Notes: a model not told the origin generated them from the sequence alone. Counted from the stretch's first letter, positions 11,568-23,772 are shown. The stretch is DNA of 64,000 nucleotides from Metallyticus violacea (GCA_030762175.1 CM060831.1:6276501-6340500), one strand, 5' to 3'. Translations and numbers: made by a program.

Positions 11568-12760
11568 AAAAAATATAAATCCATGCACTGGAGAAATAAC
11601 ACCTACAACTCATATTGTTAAGGATATTACTTCCATATACGTGATTATGCTAATAGTGCTAGTAGACAATGAAACTTTTCTGATAGATTTAATTAGCCTA
11701 AGTCTCACAAGCGACATTATTGAACAATTTGAACATTTAGTTTCTACTTTAAATACAAGTGTATAAAGTATAGACCTAATGTTTAAACCGATGCACTTAA
11801 GAAATCACTGTGAACAGAATTTTAAATATTTCATGTATAGACACAGAAAAGACAATTCCAACTGCCAATGGCCATGATCCATGCACTAATAATGCGACGT
11901 CATCATGGAAGATCATATACCGAATCAAACCTTATCTTAACGAAAGCCACAGTAATATGATTTCAACATAATCATCGGCCTGCTTGAAGTGGTAGCCTAT
12001 TCTACTGGGCACGAGTCAGGTATTAATGATACTTTTAAACGTAATATTCTCAAAGTACCTACTCCCCCCCCCCCCCAGCGTTCATTCTTCGGGATGGGAG
12101 TACCGGCGTCACTCATTTCTTCTATCGTACCAAGTGCTCTTTGTATTCCACTACAGCATCTTTTGGGATTGAAGATCGCTTCCTCCGCAGTCGGCTCTTC
12201 ACCAGGAGAATAGCAAGAAGTCCCAGGAGGATGACCTAGGAAGTTAAGTGTGGTAATGTCAGGTGCTGTCTGATGCCTCTAAATCCGGCTCTCGGTTCTT
12301 TCTTTCTTTCATTTTTTCCACACCTTTTGGAAAACTCTGGGAAGAAACCTGCTGTGTACTATTCTGCGGCAACTGTCGTGCGATCTTTAAGGGGAATTCT
12401 TGCCACTTGACCATAAAGGGAGAAGAATGTCAGCACTAGTTCCTCCCCACTTCTTGCTCTCTTAACTTTCTTTCAGTGAGGGTTGTTTGTTGTGTAAACA
12501 ACCGACACACTCAACTATAAACACCTGTACTTTCTGTTGTCCCTCACTTATTTTATGTAGCGTTTTCCAACCCACTTAAGCAATACCCTTGCACTATACA
12601 TACATATTAAACAGCAATCATGGTCATAAATACCAAATAAGTGGCTTACGAAAGGCAAGTTGTTAACAAAACAGAGTAACACAACTATGAAAATGTCTCT
12701 CCCTGCTGTTACTACGAGTACTATGCCAACCCCACTGAAGGAGCAAAGACATCTCTAAAC
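11568..12760. other. Unique sequence
   Basis: No recognisable coding region. A C14 run lies at about 12064-12077. The small open frames here match nothing I recognise. Confidence 0.45.
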
Positions 12761-12770
12761 ATTAAGATAT

Positions 12771-13062
12771 CATGTGTTGATTTGTTTTATTTCTGGACGC
12801 TCTTTAATATCTCAGGTCATCAGCGTCTCATTCAATTCAGGGCATAAAACGGCCGATAAATTTTGCTCAGGGGCCTCTTCTTTCAGGTTTGAGGTTCTTT
12901 TTAGTGTTGTAAATGTACGACACCGCATCCACAGTCTTACTTCCCTTCTGAAGGAAGCCATACTTAGGAAATTTACTCCCGAAAAAATCCATCGATCCTG
13001 GCCGGGTTTGAACCCGCGATCTTGGGTTTAGAAGGCAAGTAGGATTACCACTAGGACCAACT
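12771..13062 (-). mobile_element. SINE family B, full-length copy with target-site duplication
   Basis: Minus-strand tRNA-derived SINE bounded by a perfect 10-bp duplication ATTAAGATAT at 12761-12770 and 13063-13072. The head at right contains, on the minus strand, a box A region around GTCCTAGTGGTAATCC and box B GGGTTCAAACCCGGCC. The body has TATGGCTTCCTTCAGAAGG, and the tail at left is AAAATAAAACAAATC. The duplication defines the family's true ends. Confidence 0.96.
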
Positions 13063-13535
13063 ATTAAGATATTAAAGAAATAAATAGGCTTCATCCATTT
13101 GCTGCAAACACAGCACTGACAGGAATGAAGAAGTAGGACGAATATGAAACACTGTTCTTATATTCAGTTCCATTACAAATGAAAAGACCTATACTAAAAA
13201 TATGCGAACGAGTAAAGGTGACGATAAAGTATCGAGAATGTCCTCGGTGTCCTAGGACATCAACGACGGGAGGGAATGCTGAAAGAAGTTACTCATACTA
13301 CTCAGCTTATCGCAGGTGTAGGCAGCCACAGCTATGAGGAGGCTGTCTGAAACACACAGGAAGAATTTCAGCACTTTCTCTTGGGTGAAATATCTGCAAT
13401 GCAACGATATCAACCCTTGAAAGCAAGATCATCTTTTCTGCGGGCTACATTGTAACGGTATATACGAGAGGCTCTGCACTCGTAGATATAGTAAAAGACG
13501 ACGGGCAGTAAGCGCAGATACCATCAACGACTGCT

Positions 13536-13763
13536 TTTTTTTTTTTTTTTTTGATTGATTTATTTATGGATGCTCTTTAACATCTCAGGTCATCAGCGTC
13601 CCATTCAACTCAGGGCGTGAAACGGCCGACAAATTTTGCTCAGAGGCCTCTCTTTCCGGCTTGAGGTTCTTTTTCGTGCCGCAAATGTACGACACGGGAC
13701 CCATGGCTTTACTTCCCTTCCGAAGGAAGCCATACTTAGGATTTTTACGCCCGAAAAAAAAAA
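13536..13763 (-). mobile_element. SINE family B, 5'-truncated insertion
   Basis: Minus-strand copy lacking the tRNA-like head: it stops just after the TTTTTTTTTTCGGGCG stretch. The short direct repeat GACTGCT at 13529-13535 and 13764-13770 brackets it, consistent with a truncated copy inserted as such. The left end is a T run (poly(A)-like tail on the minus strand). Confidence 0.9.
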
Positions 13764-13770
13764 GACTGCT

Positions 13771-14730
13771 CGAAGTCCCTATGAAAACCAAAGGAAAATT
13801 GTTCTCACCACCTTTTTCATTTATTTGGGCACTTGAAAGAACTTGTTTACCTGCAAACAAGAAGTCGTGCTATTTGATAGTGAGTGTGACTACAACCAAA
13901 GAATGTTTTAAGTAGAATCAAGTATGCATTGTAAGGGCGAGCTAAATCACTATTTTTTATACATGCAAAGTTGATAAATAACTTGTAAATATTCAAAAGA
14001 CGTGTAAATATAAATGCAGAAGCCCAAATTCACTTGTAGAAACGCGGATATGAAACAGAGCGTTTTGGAAAGAGAAGTCCATAATTAAAAACATTATCAT
14101 CACTTGTGGCAGAATACAACGAAAACTTTTTAACAAAACGTTGAACAACAAATTTTCACTATATCTAAAGTAAGTAGCATTGCATTTATGAACTATTTTC
14201 TTTCTCTCATATTACGATCTTAAAAATTACACATTTTCCAATAATTTAACAGTCGTTGCAAATAATGTAGGGGCAGTGGTTGATTAATCGCAGATTTCGC
14301 CATCCTCCAAATTAACATTTATACACTTTTCCAGTACTTCAATAATGCATTATTAAAATGTTACATTAGTAAACATCTACTACGGAGCAGTGAACTTACT
14401 TAATCACTCAACTTAAGCCTGTTGCTCTGAATGGGCCCATACCATTCTGCATTAGCTATTAAATTCAGGCTAGCCGTGAATTAGTGGACAAAAATGCATT
14501 GTAAGATTTATTTACAAACATAAACCCATATGAATAACCAAGGACAATATTGCTAAAACCCAAAAGTACATGCTCTTGTCACTCAGAACACAGTGACTAG
14601 GGCATTTAGTTCATTCCGAAGTTGATGAGCACAAGAGAAGAAGATTACATTCATTCTTTTTCTTCATAAAGCCGAAGCAGAAATCACGCAAGACTGACAT
14701 ATTAAAGAAATAAATACTGCCCTCTATACA
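13771..14730. other. Unique AT-rich sequence
   Basis: No gene or known repeat recognised. Confidence 0.45.
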
Positions 14731-15099
14731 ATGATCTGGCAAGACGGAGGTAGAGGGCGCAGCGGTCGCTGCGGCAGACCAAGAGACCCGATAGAGGAAG
14801 AGGAGGATGTTTCTCAGTACGAGGAGATGCATTTTGTGCAATTGGCAGCGTTTTTCTGTACGTTTTACCTGGTGAAAGCGCGAGGAACTATTAGTGAATC
14901 TCTCATTTTTGAAAATATGTGCGAAGTTTTTATTGCAGCTGATATTCCGCTTAGCAAACTACAGAACGATAAACAGCCTGCAGTTATAGAAAAATACACT
15001 TACAGACACTCAACATTGCGCAACACGACCTATTATGACAAATATGTAAATGAACTCAGAAATGGGTTTGAAAACGACAAGTTTGGAATCAAAAGATGA
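14731..15099 (+). CDS. hAT transposase / CGGBP1-like N-terminal fragment (122 codons)
   Basis: An uninterrupted frame whose second half resembles the hAT-type/CGGBP1-like segment that follows the BED zinc finger in many animal hAT transposases. The match is residues about 70-110: CEVFIAADIPLSKLQN, then an EKYT motif, STLR and a YDKYVNELR helix. The N-terminal third (RGRSGRCGRPRDPIEEEED) is basic then acidic and may be non-homologous. The usual next block (DNKIW-S-DET with the first catalytic Asp) is absent; the frame ends at 15099. I see no zinc-binding Cys/His set, no inverted repeats and no 8-bp duplication. It is most likely a truncated hAT relic that has stayed open; a small host gene from a domesticated hAT is a less likely alternative. 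Confidence 0.45.
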   Translation: MIWQDGGRGRSGRCGRPRDPIEEEEDVSQYEEMHFVQLAAFFCTFYLVKARGTISESLIFENMCEVFIAADIPLSKLQNDKQPAVIEKYTYRHSTLRNTTYYDKYVNELRNGFENDKFGIKR

Positions 15100-15526
15100 A
15101 ACTACAGTTACCGTATGGTGCCAATGAAGTGGCAGGTTAAGTTAAATGCAAAAGATGCCTTATAACATGCGAATAATTAGATAACTGTTAATTACTGCTC
15201 AATAAATAAAGTTTTTAAAATGGCTATAAACGCGTTCTGGCCATCTTGTGTGAAGTACACAAAGAGTCACTACTTGTTATAAACATGGAGAAAAAATGAA
15301 GGAGTCACTTCAATGGATTCGCTTCCAAACAGTTAAAGACTGATAGATCACTCTCTGCGCAATACCAACAGATTAGTCAGTGTCAATGGAATCCAACGGC
15401 TTCCCCATCGCTGCAAACACGTACGCAACGCTAGTGGTTACATCGAAGGCCTGTAAATTTAGAAATGACATTTATGGAATGTATCTAGAAAATAAACAGT
15501 TGTCACTTCTAAAAAATCAACCTATA
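15100..15526. other. Unique sequence
   Basis: Sits between the hAT-like frame and mariner M3. No further hAT homology is visible in either strand. Confidence 0.4.
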
Positions 15527-16795
15527 TACGACGGCAGGTCCATAAGTTTCGGGCCTAACCATTTTCTAGGTACTAGTAAAGACAAAAACTATATTTCACT
15601 TTCCAATATAGTTATGCTCTATTGCAATACACTTCTCACATCTTTGCATTAACATTTCAATCACTCCCCCCCAAATAGTCAGAAGTCTTGTATGCAAAAT
15701 GGGCATAAATAGCATTCATTACTTCTTCGTCACACTTATATTTCCTTCCTCGAACGTCCTTCTTGAGTTTAGAGAAGAGAAAACACTCATTGGAAGCTAG
15801 ATCTGGGCTGTGGGGTGGGTGGTCGATCTCCTTGAAGTCACATTTCTTCATAGCTTACTCCGCAACAAGAGCTGTGTGCACAGATGTGTTATCGTGAAGA
15901 AGGGGCACATCACCACTCAGCTTTCCTCGCCTTTTCTCTTTGATGGAAGCACGTAGTCTGTGCACTAGGCCAGCATAGTACTCCCCATTTAATATGGTGT
16001 TCCTCTTGTTGAAGTCAATGAAGAGTATTCCTTCACAGTCCCAAAAGATTGGGGTCATGATCTTCTTGGTGAATGAGTGACCTTGGACTTTAGAGGCGGT
16101 GCTTCGCCAGGTTTACGACACTCCATTGGTTCTCTTTTGGACAAGAGATCATAGTAGAGGACCGTAGTTTTATCTCCTGTAACAATGGTTTGCAGAACTT
16201 TTCTCTCGTTGCCACGGCAGAGCTCCAAAAATGCCTGACAACAGGTAACTCGTTGCTGCTTTTGGATTGAGGAAAGAAGTCTAGGCACCATCTTGCTCTA
16301 ACCTTATTCATATGTAAATGTTCATGAATAATTCGAGGAACTGTTGTTTTACAAAGGCCCAATCTTGCTGCTATTTCTATAAATTTGAGCCGCCAGTCTT
16401 CCATAATTACTGCTTGCACAACAGCGATCGATGTTTTCAGGAGTGAGCACCTCCAAGGGCCGACCTGCACGCTCTTCTCTTGGGCCATTCTATCATTATA
16501 GCATATATGGGGATGCTTCCCCATATACACCGTCCAATCGCTGTTTAATTTCATTTGGAGTAAGCCCTTCTTTTGAGAAGAACTTAATAACAGCTCGAAA
16601 CTTCATTTTGAACATGTCACAATCTTCTACACATAGTCTTCTTTATGCAACTATATCTGAACAAGTGAACACAGCTGAGCGGAAGTTACGGCTTCAATTA
16701 TTTACTTAACAGATAAGATATGACACCAGATAAGGCTTTTGTGAAGGTGGTAATTCTTACCGACGAGGCCGAAAACTTATGGACATACTCTCGTA
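15527..16795 (-). mobile_element. Near full-length mariner element M3
   Basis: The best-preserved element in the window. Inverted repeats of about 30 bases begin TACGACGGCAGGTCCATAAG at 15527 and, on the complement, TACGAGAGTATGTCCATAAG at 16795. They share GTCCATAAGTTT and are flanked by TA on both sides (15525-15526 and 16796-16797). At 1269 bp it has typical mariner length. Minus-strand frames cover the whole transposase in four pieces: second helix-turn-helix (IAARLGLCKTTVPRIIHEHL), LTD-like VPRLLSSIQKQQRV, catalytic motif 1 TGDKT (Asp present), motif 2 LLHDNTSVHTA (Asp present) and motif 3 SPDLASNECFLF, where Glu stands in place of the third Asp. Several frame breaks show it is dead. Confidence 0.96.
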
Positions 16796-16797
16796 TA

Positions 16798-17118
16798 TTA
16801 TTTTTAACCGAGTTAATTTCTATACCATTACTTCATTTGATACAATAAGAATTACAAAGGTCTTTTAAATTTGATTATATATATGCAGTTATTGTTCTAC
16901 TGAAAATGTGAATAAAATATCGATAGCTAATTCTCTTAGAACCCCTTACTACTTCAAACGGCAGTACTAGCGTATGACGTTATTGACCACAACTAGCATT
17001 CTTACCGGTGTCTATTGCAATGAAAACCTTTCTCCCTACATGTCCACAAAGACTATCATCAAGATGTTAAGATGGTTTAGTTTAATTATGAAAAATTGCA
17101 AATGTAAATGAAACTTAC
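16798..17118. other. Unique AT-rich sequence
   Basis: No feature recognised. If the minus-strand exon at 17119-17260 is real, this would be the start of its first intron. Confidence 0.35.
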
Positions 17119-17260
17119 CTCGGCCTTGACACTCGAGGTTTGAGAAGCAAGTTGTGCAGAACAAAGCAGTGCGCAAATATAAATAATCACTTCGAAATCT
17201 ACGAGCCAGTGCAAAAGTACGGCAGAGACTGGCAACAAGGATAAATAACGTTTGGTTCAT
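17119..17260 (-). CDS. Candidate first coding exon with signal peptide (minus strand)
   Basis: From the ATG at 17260 the minus strand encodes MNQTLFILVASLCRTFALA, a good signal-peptide pattern with a likely cleavage after ALA. About 28 more residues follow, including TALFCTTCFSNLECQG with four Cys. The frame runs into a perfect 5' splice-site consensus, GAG|GTAAGT, with the exon's last base at 17119 (phase 1). The upstream minus-strand sequence (17270-17420) is GC-richer than its surroundings and contains TCAGTTTTC, an initiator-like motif, as a 5' UTR might. No second exon or branch point could be identified. The same open frame could extend upstream to an ATG at 17452. This could be chance. 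Confidence 0.25.
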
Positions 17261-17494
17261 GACAGTTTTTGAAGAGTAACGACGGCAAGCCCCGGGGTCA
17301 GCGAGGCCGCCTAAATCCAAGTGACACAGAACCAACTCTCGTGAGGAGCGTGTAGGACGGGCGATAAGATCGGTGCTGAAAACTGACAGGCGGGTAAAGC
17401 CACGGAGACAGATATCAGACAGTGATAAAACACAAAGAATGGGACAAGGCACGTAGCCTAGGCATTCACAATTAATGGGACTGTGGCAAACTCA

Positions 17495-17570
17495 AGGTTT
17501 CTGTGGCTCCGGTAACGCTTTCCCACGATATTCCCGCAGGTGTTCGAATCCCGAGAAGTGATATCATTTC
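17495..17570 (+). repeat. tRNA-like sequence, possible SINE head
   Basis: GTGGCTCCGGTAACGC resembles a box A and GGTGTTCGAATCCCG is a good box B about 40 bases later. The stems do not pair as a functional tRNA would, and no related copy is seen in the window. Confidence 0.25.
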
Positions 17571-17799
17571 GTGAGCGGTGCAAGTGCAGAGGCACAGTAT
17601 TCCTTAGAGTAGATATTATTTAATATCTGGGCATCTCAACTTTCCTCATACATAGGATGGATACTAAACTCTTTCCTCAAAGTTTTTTAAGACAAGAGTC
17701 GAACTTAGGTACACAACTATATTGTCTTGGCAAGATGTAAGTGGGAATTTATAGTGAGAGATTGTGTTTTATATTAGAAGAAAGTAAATTAAATTTTAA

Positions 17800-18500
17800 A
17801 TGTCCGTTTTAATGGCTTCATACCGCACAACAAGATTGCTTGTTACTACACTCAGATTGAAAAATTTAACATTAACCTCCAAAACAAACAAAAAAATCCA
17901 ACACCGGCTCATTTCAGATGCAAAATATGACACTTATAAATGTTTGCACCAGTTGCATACAAACGAACACAAACTTTACAATCTGTTTGCTGCACAATTC
18001 TTCCGTAGGGCGTCCAGAATATTTCAGTGTACCACAAGGATCGAAATTGGGACCACTTCTGTTTTATTACACCTAAATGAGGTACTTAAAGTAATTCATA
18101 AACAGGGAGGCCATGTGATTGGTTATGCTGATGATATCACTACAATTATAACAGATACAACAGTAAAGGATGTAAATCAGAAAGCAAATCAAATAATGAA
18201 TGATGTACAAATGTTTGATATGAGCTTGTAAACATTGTATGAATGCAATTTAATCTGAGAGGTGCAGGAATTAACAGAATTAAAATGCTAAACACAGAAA
18301 TGCCAGAAATTGAAGATACAAAATTTCTAGGAAGTACCATTAACAAACATCTCAACTACATAAATGAAATAAGTACACCATTAAACAGAGGAATTTATGT
18401 GATTAGACGAGTGCAACAAATTATGAGTGTGAAGTTTGTGAAACAAGTGTATACACTATTCGGCTCCCATCAAAAGTCTATGGGGAATACCAGCAAAAGG
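17800..18500 (+). mobile_element. LINE reverse-transcriptase fragment with YADD motif
   Basis: Two plus-strand frames (17800-18231 and 18243-18533) carry reverse-transcriptase landmarks in order: a VPQGSKLGPLLF-like block near 18030-18066 (in a shifted frame), the catalytic YADDITTII at 18124-18150, and an EDTKFLGSTINKHLNYINEI block (KFLG-thumb entry) near 18312-18370. GIYVIRRVQQ and a YTLFGSH-like motif follow near 18390-18470. This is the palm and thumb of a non-LTR element. Endonuclease, upstream palm motifs and 3' tail are missing, and at least two frame breaks are present. Confidence 0.82.
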
Positions 18501-19029
18501 AAAATGAAAAATATACTTAACGCCCGTATTTAAGCGACGATGAAGAAGCAGAAGAAGACATAGTGTAGTAGAAATATGTAAAAAAGAGGGCGAGGAAGGT
18601 GCTGGTTACCAGCATTTCAACCGTTCGGTTTCCGAAAGAACAATTTTAGTTTTAGTAGTTAGTTATTGGTTATGTTTAGTGGTTTCCAGTAGATTTTTAA
18701 TTTTATTTAACTTAGTTTTTTTCTCGTAATGAAATGTTTTATTTGTATTTAAGTTATATTTTTATTTTGTTTATATAATTATAGCTTTAATCTTTACAAT
18801 TATTATGTACGTCTCGGTATTGGTAACATGGTATCGGGACAGAGTATTGTATATTTTATTTTATTTTTGTACATTTTCAGTTCTACACACTTTGGTACAC
18901 ACGTAGTTTTGACCTGTTATGTTGGTACTAATTGCCGCTTTCGCCAGTCAGCTTATTGCTGGCCTATTTACTTTTCATTTTCTAACTAAAGAAGAGCCTA
19001 ACCCTCCTGAAATGTATTTTCTATAATGT

Positions 19030-20015
19030 GTTTGGTGCAACCATTTTACTCATCTATGACCAGAAAGCTTTAGTTCACTTTAAAAGCATCTACGGTGAGG
19101 AAATGGGTCGTTGAATTTTAACGAGGTCGTTCTTCCATTTTTTATGATGAACGATCAGGATTTTCAGCACTCAACCAAGTGAGGAAAACAGCAAAAATCC
19201 ACAATGCCGTATTTAATGATTGACGAGTGAAGCTGCATTTTGCTTTGCTGATATTGCAAAGAGCTCAACAGATCATATTTGGAACATTTTGCACGAACAT
19301 TTGCACATGAAAAAGGTCTCACGCGATTGATGCCGCTTTTTTAAACGTCGACCAGAAGTGCATCCCAATGAACATTTCTCAGGAGTGGTTGGACAGATTT
19401 ATATGTAATTCAACGGAGTTTATATGACGTTACATTCCTATTAATGATAAATGGATTTAGGTTACACGCCACACACAAAGCAGTGGTCCAAATAATTGAG
19501 TACAATGAGCGAAATGCTCCGAAGAAGGTCAAATGTGTTGGGCGAGAAAGGCGATGGCCACTGTTTGTTGTGCTCTTAGACTAACTAGAAAAAAGGCAAA
19601 ATCATCAACAGAGAGCATTATGCAGCACTGCTAGAGAAATTTAAGGAAGATATTAAGGTCAAACGTCCGCATCCCTTAAATATAAAAATGTTTTTCCAAC
19701 ATACAATTCTTTAATTGCAGTCACGAAGTTGCGTGAATTGCTGCCAAACACCCCACACTAAATCATATTTGGTCACGTGACGTTTTTCCTTCTCCCATAT
19801 TTGAAGAAATGGTTCGTCGGACAAGGTTTGCCTCAAATACAGAGGTCATAGTTTAGACGGAAGCTAATTTTGCAGATTTAAAATGTTGTATTACATTGAA
19901 GATATAAAAGAAATTAAAGAGTATCATTGATTGAGTTTAGGGTATTGATTAAGTTAAAAAAAAAGAAGTACTAACCTTTTGATTTCTAACTCAGGCCGAG
20001 AACTTTCTGAACAAC
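19030..20015 (+). mobile_element. Heavily degraded mariner element M4 (related to M2)
   Basis: No long open frame remains, but short pieces match the M2 transposase in order: VRKTAKIHNAVFND near 19170, a LHMKK-like stretch near 19305, IPMNISQEWLDRFICNSTEF near 19360-19420, then an eroded DETW region. KAMATV, HYAALLEKFKEDIKVKRPHP near 19618-19675 and a weak PSPIFEEMVRRTRFAS follow. The right end, complement GTTCAGAAAGTTCTCGGCCT near 19990-20010, resembles the M2 terminal repeat (CTAAAAGTTATCGGCATGAC). The left terminal repeat is not visible. Confidence 0.82.
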
Positions 20016-20430
20016 GCTTGAATATACTATATAGTTTTTTTTTTGAAGAATTACGTAACACATTTCGTTTGCGAAAAGAGTTTTCTATTTGAGAATTAAC
20101 AGCTTTGAATTTGTATCAACACTAAATGGTCTTCCTGATCCACGGTCTCATTTCATGAAGATACAAGTTATTGGGTAACAATTGAACTCCTTTCAAACTG
20201 CATTGAAATGTCTGCTAGCTCAATATCGGTAGATGTAATCATTTCTTTTATTAAGTTGAATATTCGTACTCAAAAACTAGGGGCGAGCCGTCCTAGATAC
20301 AACTGACACATTACTTCCCCATAATAAGTAAATAAACATAAAAATTATTAATACAGCAAATATAAAAATCGATTAGGGAGCAATTTTGAGAATTTTAGCC
20401 ATGGAATAGCGCAAATTTTACTCCCGGACA

Positions 20431-20722
20431 GATTTTTTAAAATTTATTTGCAGATGCTCTTTACCATTTCAAGCACTAGAGGGTACCATTCAATTTAGGG
20501 CATGAAACGGCCGATAAATTTTGCTCAGCGGCCTCTTCTTTCAGGTTTAGGTTCTTTAATGCGCCGTAAATCTACGACTCACCCAAGCTTTAGTTCCCTT
20601 CCGAAGGAAGCCTTACTTGGGATTTTACGCCCGAAAAAAATTAATTTATCCTGGCCGGGATTTAACTCGCGATCTTGGGTCTACGAGGCAAGTATGACTA
20701 CCACTAGACAACCAGGACCGAC
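20431..20722 (-). mobile_element. SINE family B copy with complete tRNA-like head
   Basis: Minus-strand copy. The head read from 20722 leftwards is GTCGGTCCTGGTTGTCTAGTG, giving the best view in this window of the family's start and box A. Box B has degraded to GAGTTAAATCCCGGCC. The body has a GAAGGAAGCCTTACTTGGG-type block, and the tail at left is AATAAATTTTAAAAAATC. No duplication was found. Confidence 0.92.
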
Positions 20723-22096
20723 ATGCGTCTTTTGACTGTTCGCACTGTGCATATGATGGAAGTCGGCATTTTGCCTTTGAATTTCGGGTTCAACATTGAA
20801 AATGTTTTAAATGTAACTGTGTTTCTGTGCGCGAAATTGTGAGGAAGGGAAAACACTTTTCGAATCGAGTATCCGTGAAGTAAAAAGTGTCTTAATCTAT
20901 GGTACAGAATATTTAAAATTGTAAAAGTGTGAGTGAATTGCTTCTGCATCTAAAATTGTATAAATTAATGGTGCTTCACAAAAGTTAACAAATTAATACG
21001 AGTTAAAAGAGTCAATTTCTGTTAGTATAAAAATTACATATAAATGTAATGAAATGAAATCATTTATAGATGTTTTTTATTTGAGGGTACATACAACTTT
21101 TTACATTTAAATTGTTAAAATTTTCATATTATTGTTAACATGAATTTATGTGTGCTTAATATTTTACATGTAGTTTTTAAATATAAATTCAAAGTTATTC
21201 CCTTAATTGCGACATTTTAAAATTATTGATTCTCAAAATATCCATACCTAAATTTGCATAAAAAGACATTTATAAATTTATTGTGAAGACTTTGAACTTT
21301 CTTGGATATTTTATTATTATAAAGGTAACATCCAAATCTACAAACTGACCTTCAATAGCTAACATGAACAGTGCAAACGTATGAAAATTTTCTCTGGAAT
21401 TTGAATTTTAATTACGCATTGTAAGAATTACTTATTTTTAATTACGTCAGATAACGATTGATATGCAGACTTCAATAAGAAGAATGCAATTATCTTGAAA
21501 ACTAGAAATTATGATACAAACAGTTTTGAAGAATACTCTTTTGAGAAAACAAGTGACAAAGCTACAGATAATATAATGCATTTTTCAGTTTTCTTTTTAG
21601 TAGAACTTTTACTGCATTAATTAACTTTTAAACGTTTTTTCCTTGCACCGTGGGATAATGCACCAAAATCACACATAAATAAAAGAGGGTGGGAAGAAAG
21701 GACAGCATGCGTGACGGAGCTTGATTTAGAGGCTCAACTGGAATCGTAACAGTAAAAAGATTTAATGTTTAACTCAGTCAAATATTGAAAATATTATTTC
21801 ACAGACATAAAGCAGAAAATTTATTTCAAATTATATATATTACCCTTAAGTATGAAATTTTTTCACTCTTCTCAAAACCCAACCGCAAGTTAATGTTAAA
21901 AACACGATTTCCCTTGAAATGTGAACTAATAACAGGACATTTGAGAAGAAGAAAAGTGCTCAGAAAAAGGTTGAATGATTACAGTGATATGATTTCCACT
22001 CGATATATGAGTTCAATGAACGTTGTTGGGTGTCTACAGAAAAAATGAGATCATTAACTGGAGGTGTTCACGACTGTTCTACACAACCAATAGAAG

Positions 22097-22097
<1 letters not shown>
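20723..22097. other. Unique AT-rich sequence
   Basis: No known gene or transposon recognised. An 87-codon frame at 21785-22048 has no family resemblance I can name. Confidence 0.4.

Positions 22098-22154
<57 letters not shown>
22098..22154. repeat. (AAT)n microsatellite
   Basis: About 19 AAT units. Confidence 0.96.
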
Positions 22155-22183
22155 GTTACAATACAACTTTACTTACGTTTGAT

Positions 22184-22244
22184 ACTGTCTATAACACCAT
22201 TCTCTAAGTATTCCCTGTCTACTGTCTATAACACCATTCTCTAA
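22184..22244. repeat. Short tandem direct repeat
   Basis: The 24-base stretch beginning ACTGTCTATAACACCATTC occurs at 22184-22207 and again at 22221-22244, a 37-base period, with a third partial CTAACACCATT just after. Confidence 0.85.
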
Positions 22245-23772
22245 CACCATTTGATATGCTTGAAATAAGATAGTGTCTGTAAAAATGAGGAGAGAATTGT
22301 AAATGCAGTAAATAAGATTATATTTCTTCATGATGTTCATGTCCTTCACAAGTCCCATATTGAGAGAACTAAAGGTATCACAGTTTTTGTCAAATACATA
22401 TCTGTCGTCAATCAAGTACTCGACTGGATCAATCAGGCTAAGTCTGGTAGTTTTCTGATGTAATGTTTTCTGTTGTTTTTACAGATTATCTGATTGTGAT
22501 AACGAGCAATTTTAACGCCCTCCAACTCCCCTTTATTTCTTTTAATACTAAAATTTTCTTGCCTGAAGATGCCACATTGATGTATAAGTATGAGGGCGGT
22601 TATAAATTAAGCGTACACTGTACATTTTACAGTCAGTTAAGGTTAGGGTTAGAATCGTGTTCTCGCAAACTTGCTACTGACAGTTGTTAAAAATAACTTA
22701 TTAGTTTTAGTTAAAAGACTGCAAAATATTTTTGTAAGGTAACAACTTAGTAGGTTGTATCTCTAGATGGCAATTGAGAATTTGGAAGGTCATGTTTTTC
22801 CCACCCATCTCTTACAAGGCGCAATTCAGTATTGTTTTCTTTTATCTCTCTTTACAACGTTTCATTTTCCCAACACTGTATCCGTAATGATCTTATGACC
22901 ATGCGTTTTAATTTCATTCATATGGGTGCGCTCAAGTTGTAACAGTATTTATGGCTCGACTAGGTAGGAAAATACCTTATAGTTGACAATAGCCCGACTT
23001 CACTCTTATTTACCCTACTAACAATAGTATTTAACTGCAGCAAAGGTAATCTTTACAGCACCATTTGCAACATGGCCATTTGACGTCTCTGCATGGCCAT
23101 TAACCAACTTGTGTGACATTTTTACTGTCCACAACTGCACGGGATATCGTTTTACTCCTCTTAACCTCTCTTCTCTTTTCCCATATTCTACTGCCTTTTA
23201 ACGACAGTGGGCACCTTGTGGAATGCTCGAAGCGTACGATCATCTACACTTAAAAGTTACACACACAAATACACACATACCAGTGAGTCTCAAGGCAATT
23301 GGAAAACTTGTATTCGCATTATTGGAGTATTCCACCCGTATTAAAAGAGCATCAATGCATTAGTGTTGGTACGTGCCGAGGAAACAAATTCATAAGCAAA
23401 GACCTTGGGAATATGAAAGGGATTTGCTATTGTCTTTTAGTCGGGAAATGCACGAATAAACCCACTATTGGCTGAAGACAATTTTTTGAAAACTACCCGC
23501 CTGCTTTTAAAAGACCTAACTGCAAAGTATCGTGTTTTCTGTAGCCGGAGATTTCAACGGCGGAGTAGAAAGGCAGCTGCAGCAAACTCGGTAAATAAAC
23601 CATTATGAGAATTTTTACACAACACCAAGCCTGTTAACCAGAACAAAAAAGGCATAACGTTCTGATGTCAAGGGAATGCAGTAAGATCTATAATGGGACA
23701 AAACTGCACAATCTTTTTATGAGTGGCCTGCACTTGTATGTATAAGGGAGGGTACCGCAGGGTATTTTGTGG
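22245..23772. other. Unique sequence
   Basis: Mixed-composition sequence without recognisable genes or repeats. A single GGTTAGGGTTAG near 22641 is too short to be telomeric. Confidence 0.4.

Noticed and set aside
13069..14716. Shared 18-mer ATATTAAAGAAATAAATA at 13069 and 14699
   Set aside because: AT-rich, no similarity on either side, so not evidence of a repeat or duplication.
22636..22650. Telomere-like GGTTAGGGTTAG
   Set aside because: Two units only; interstitial chance match.
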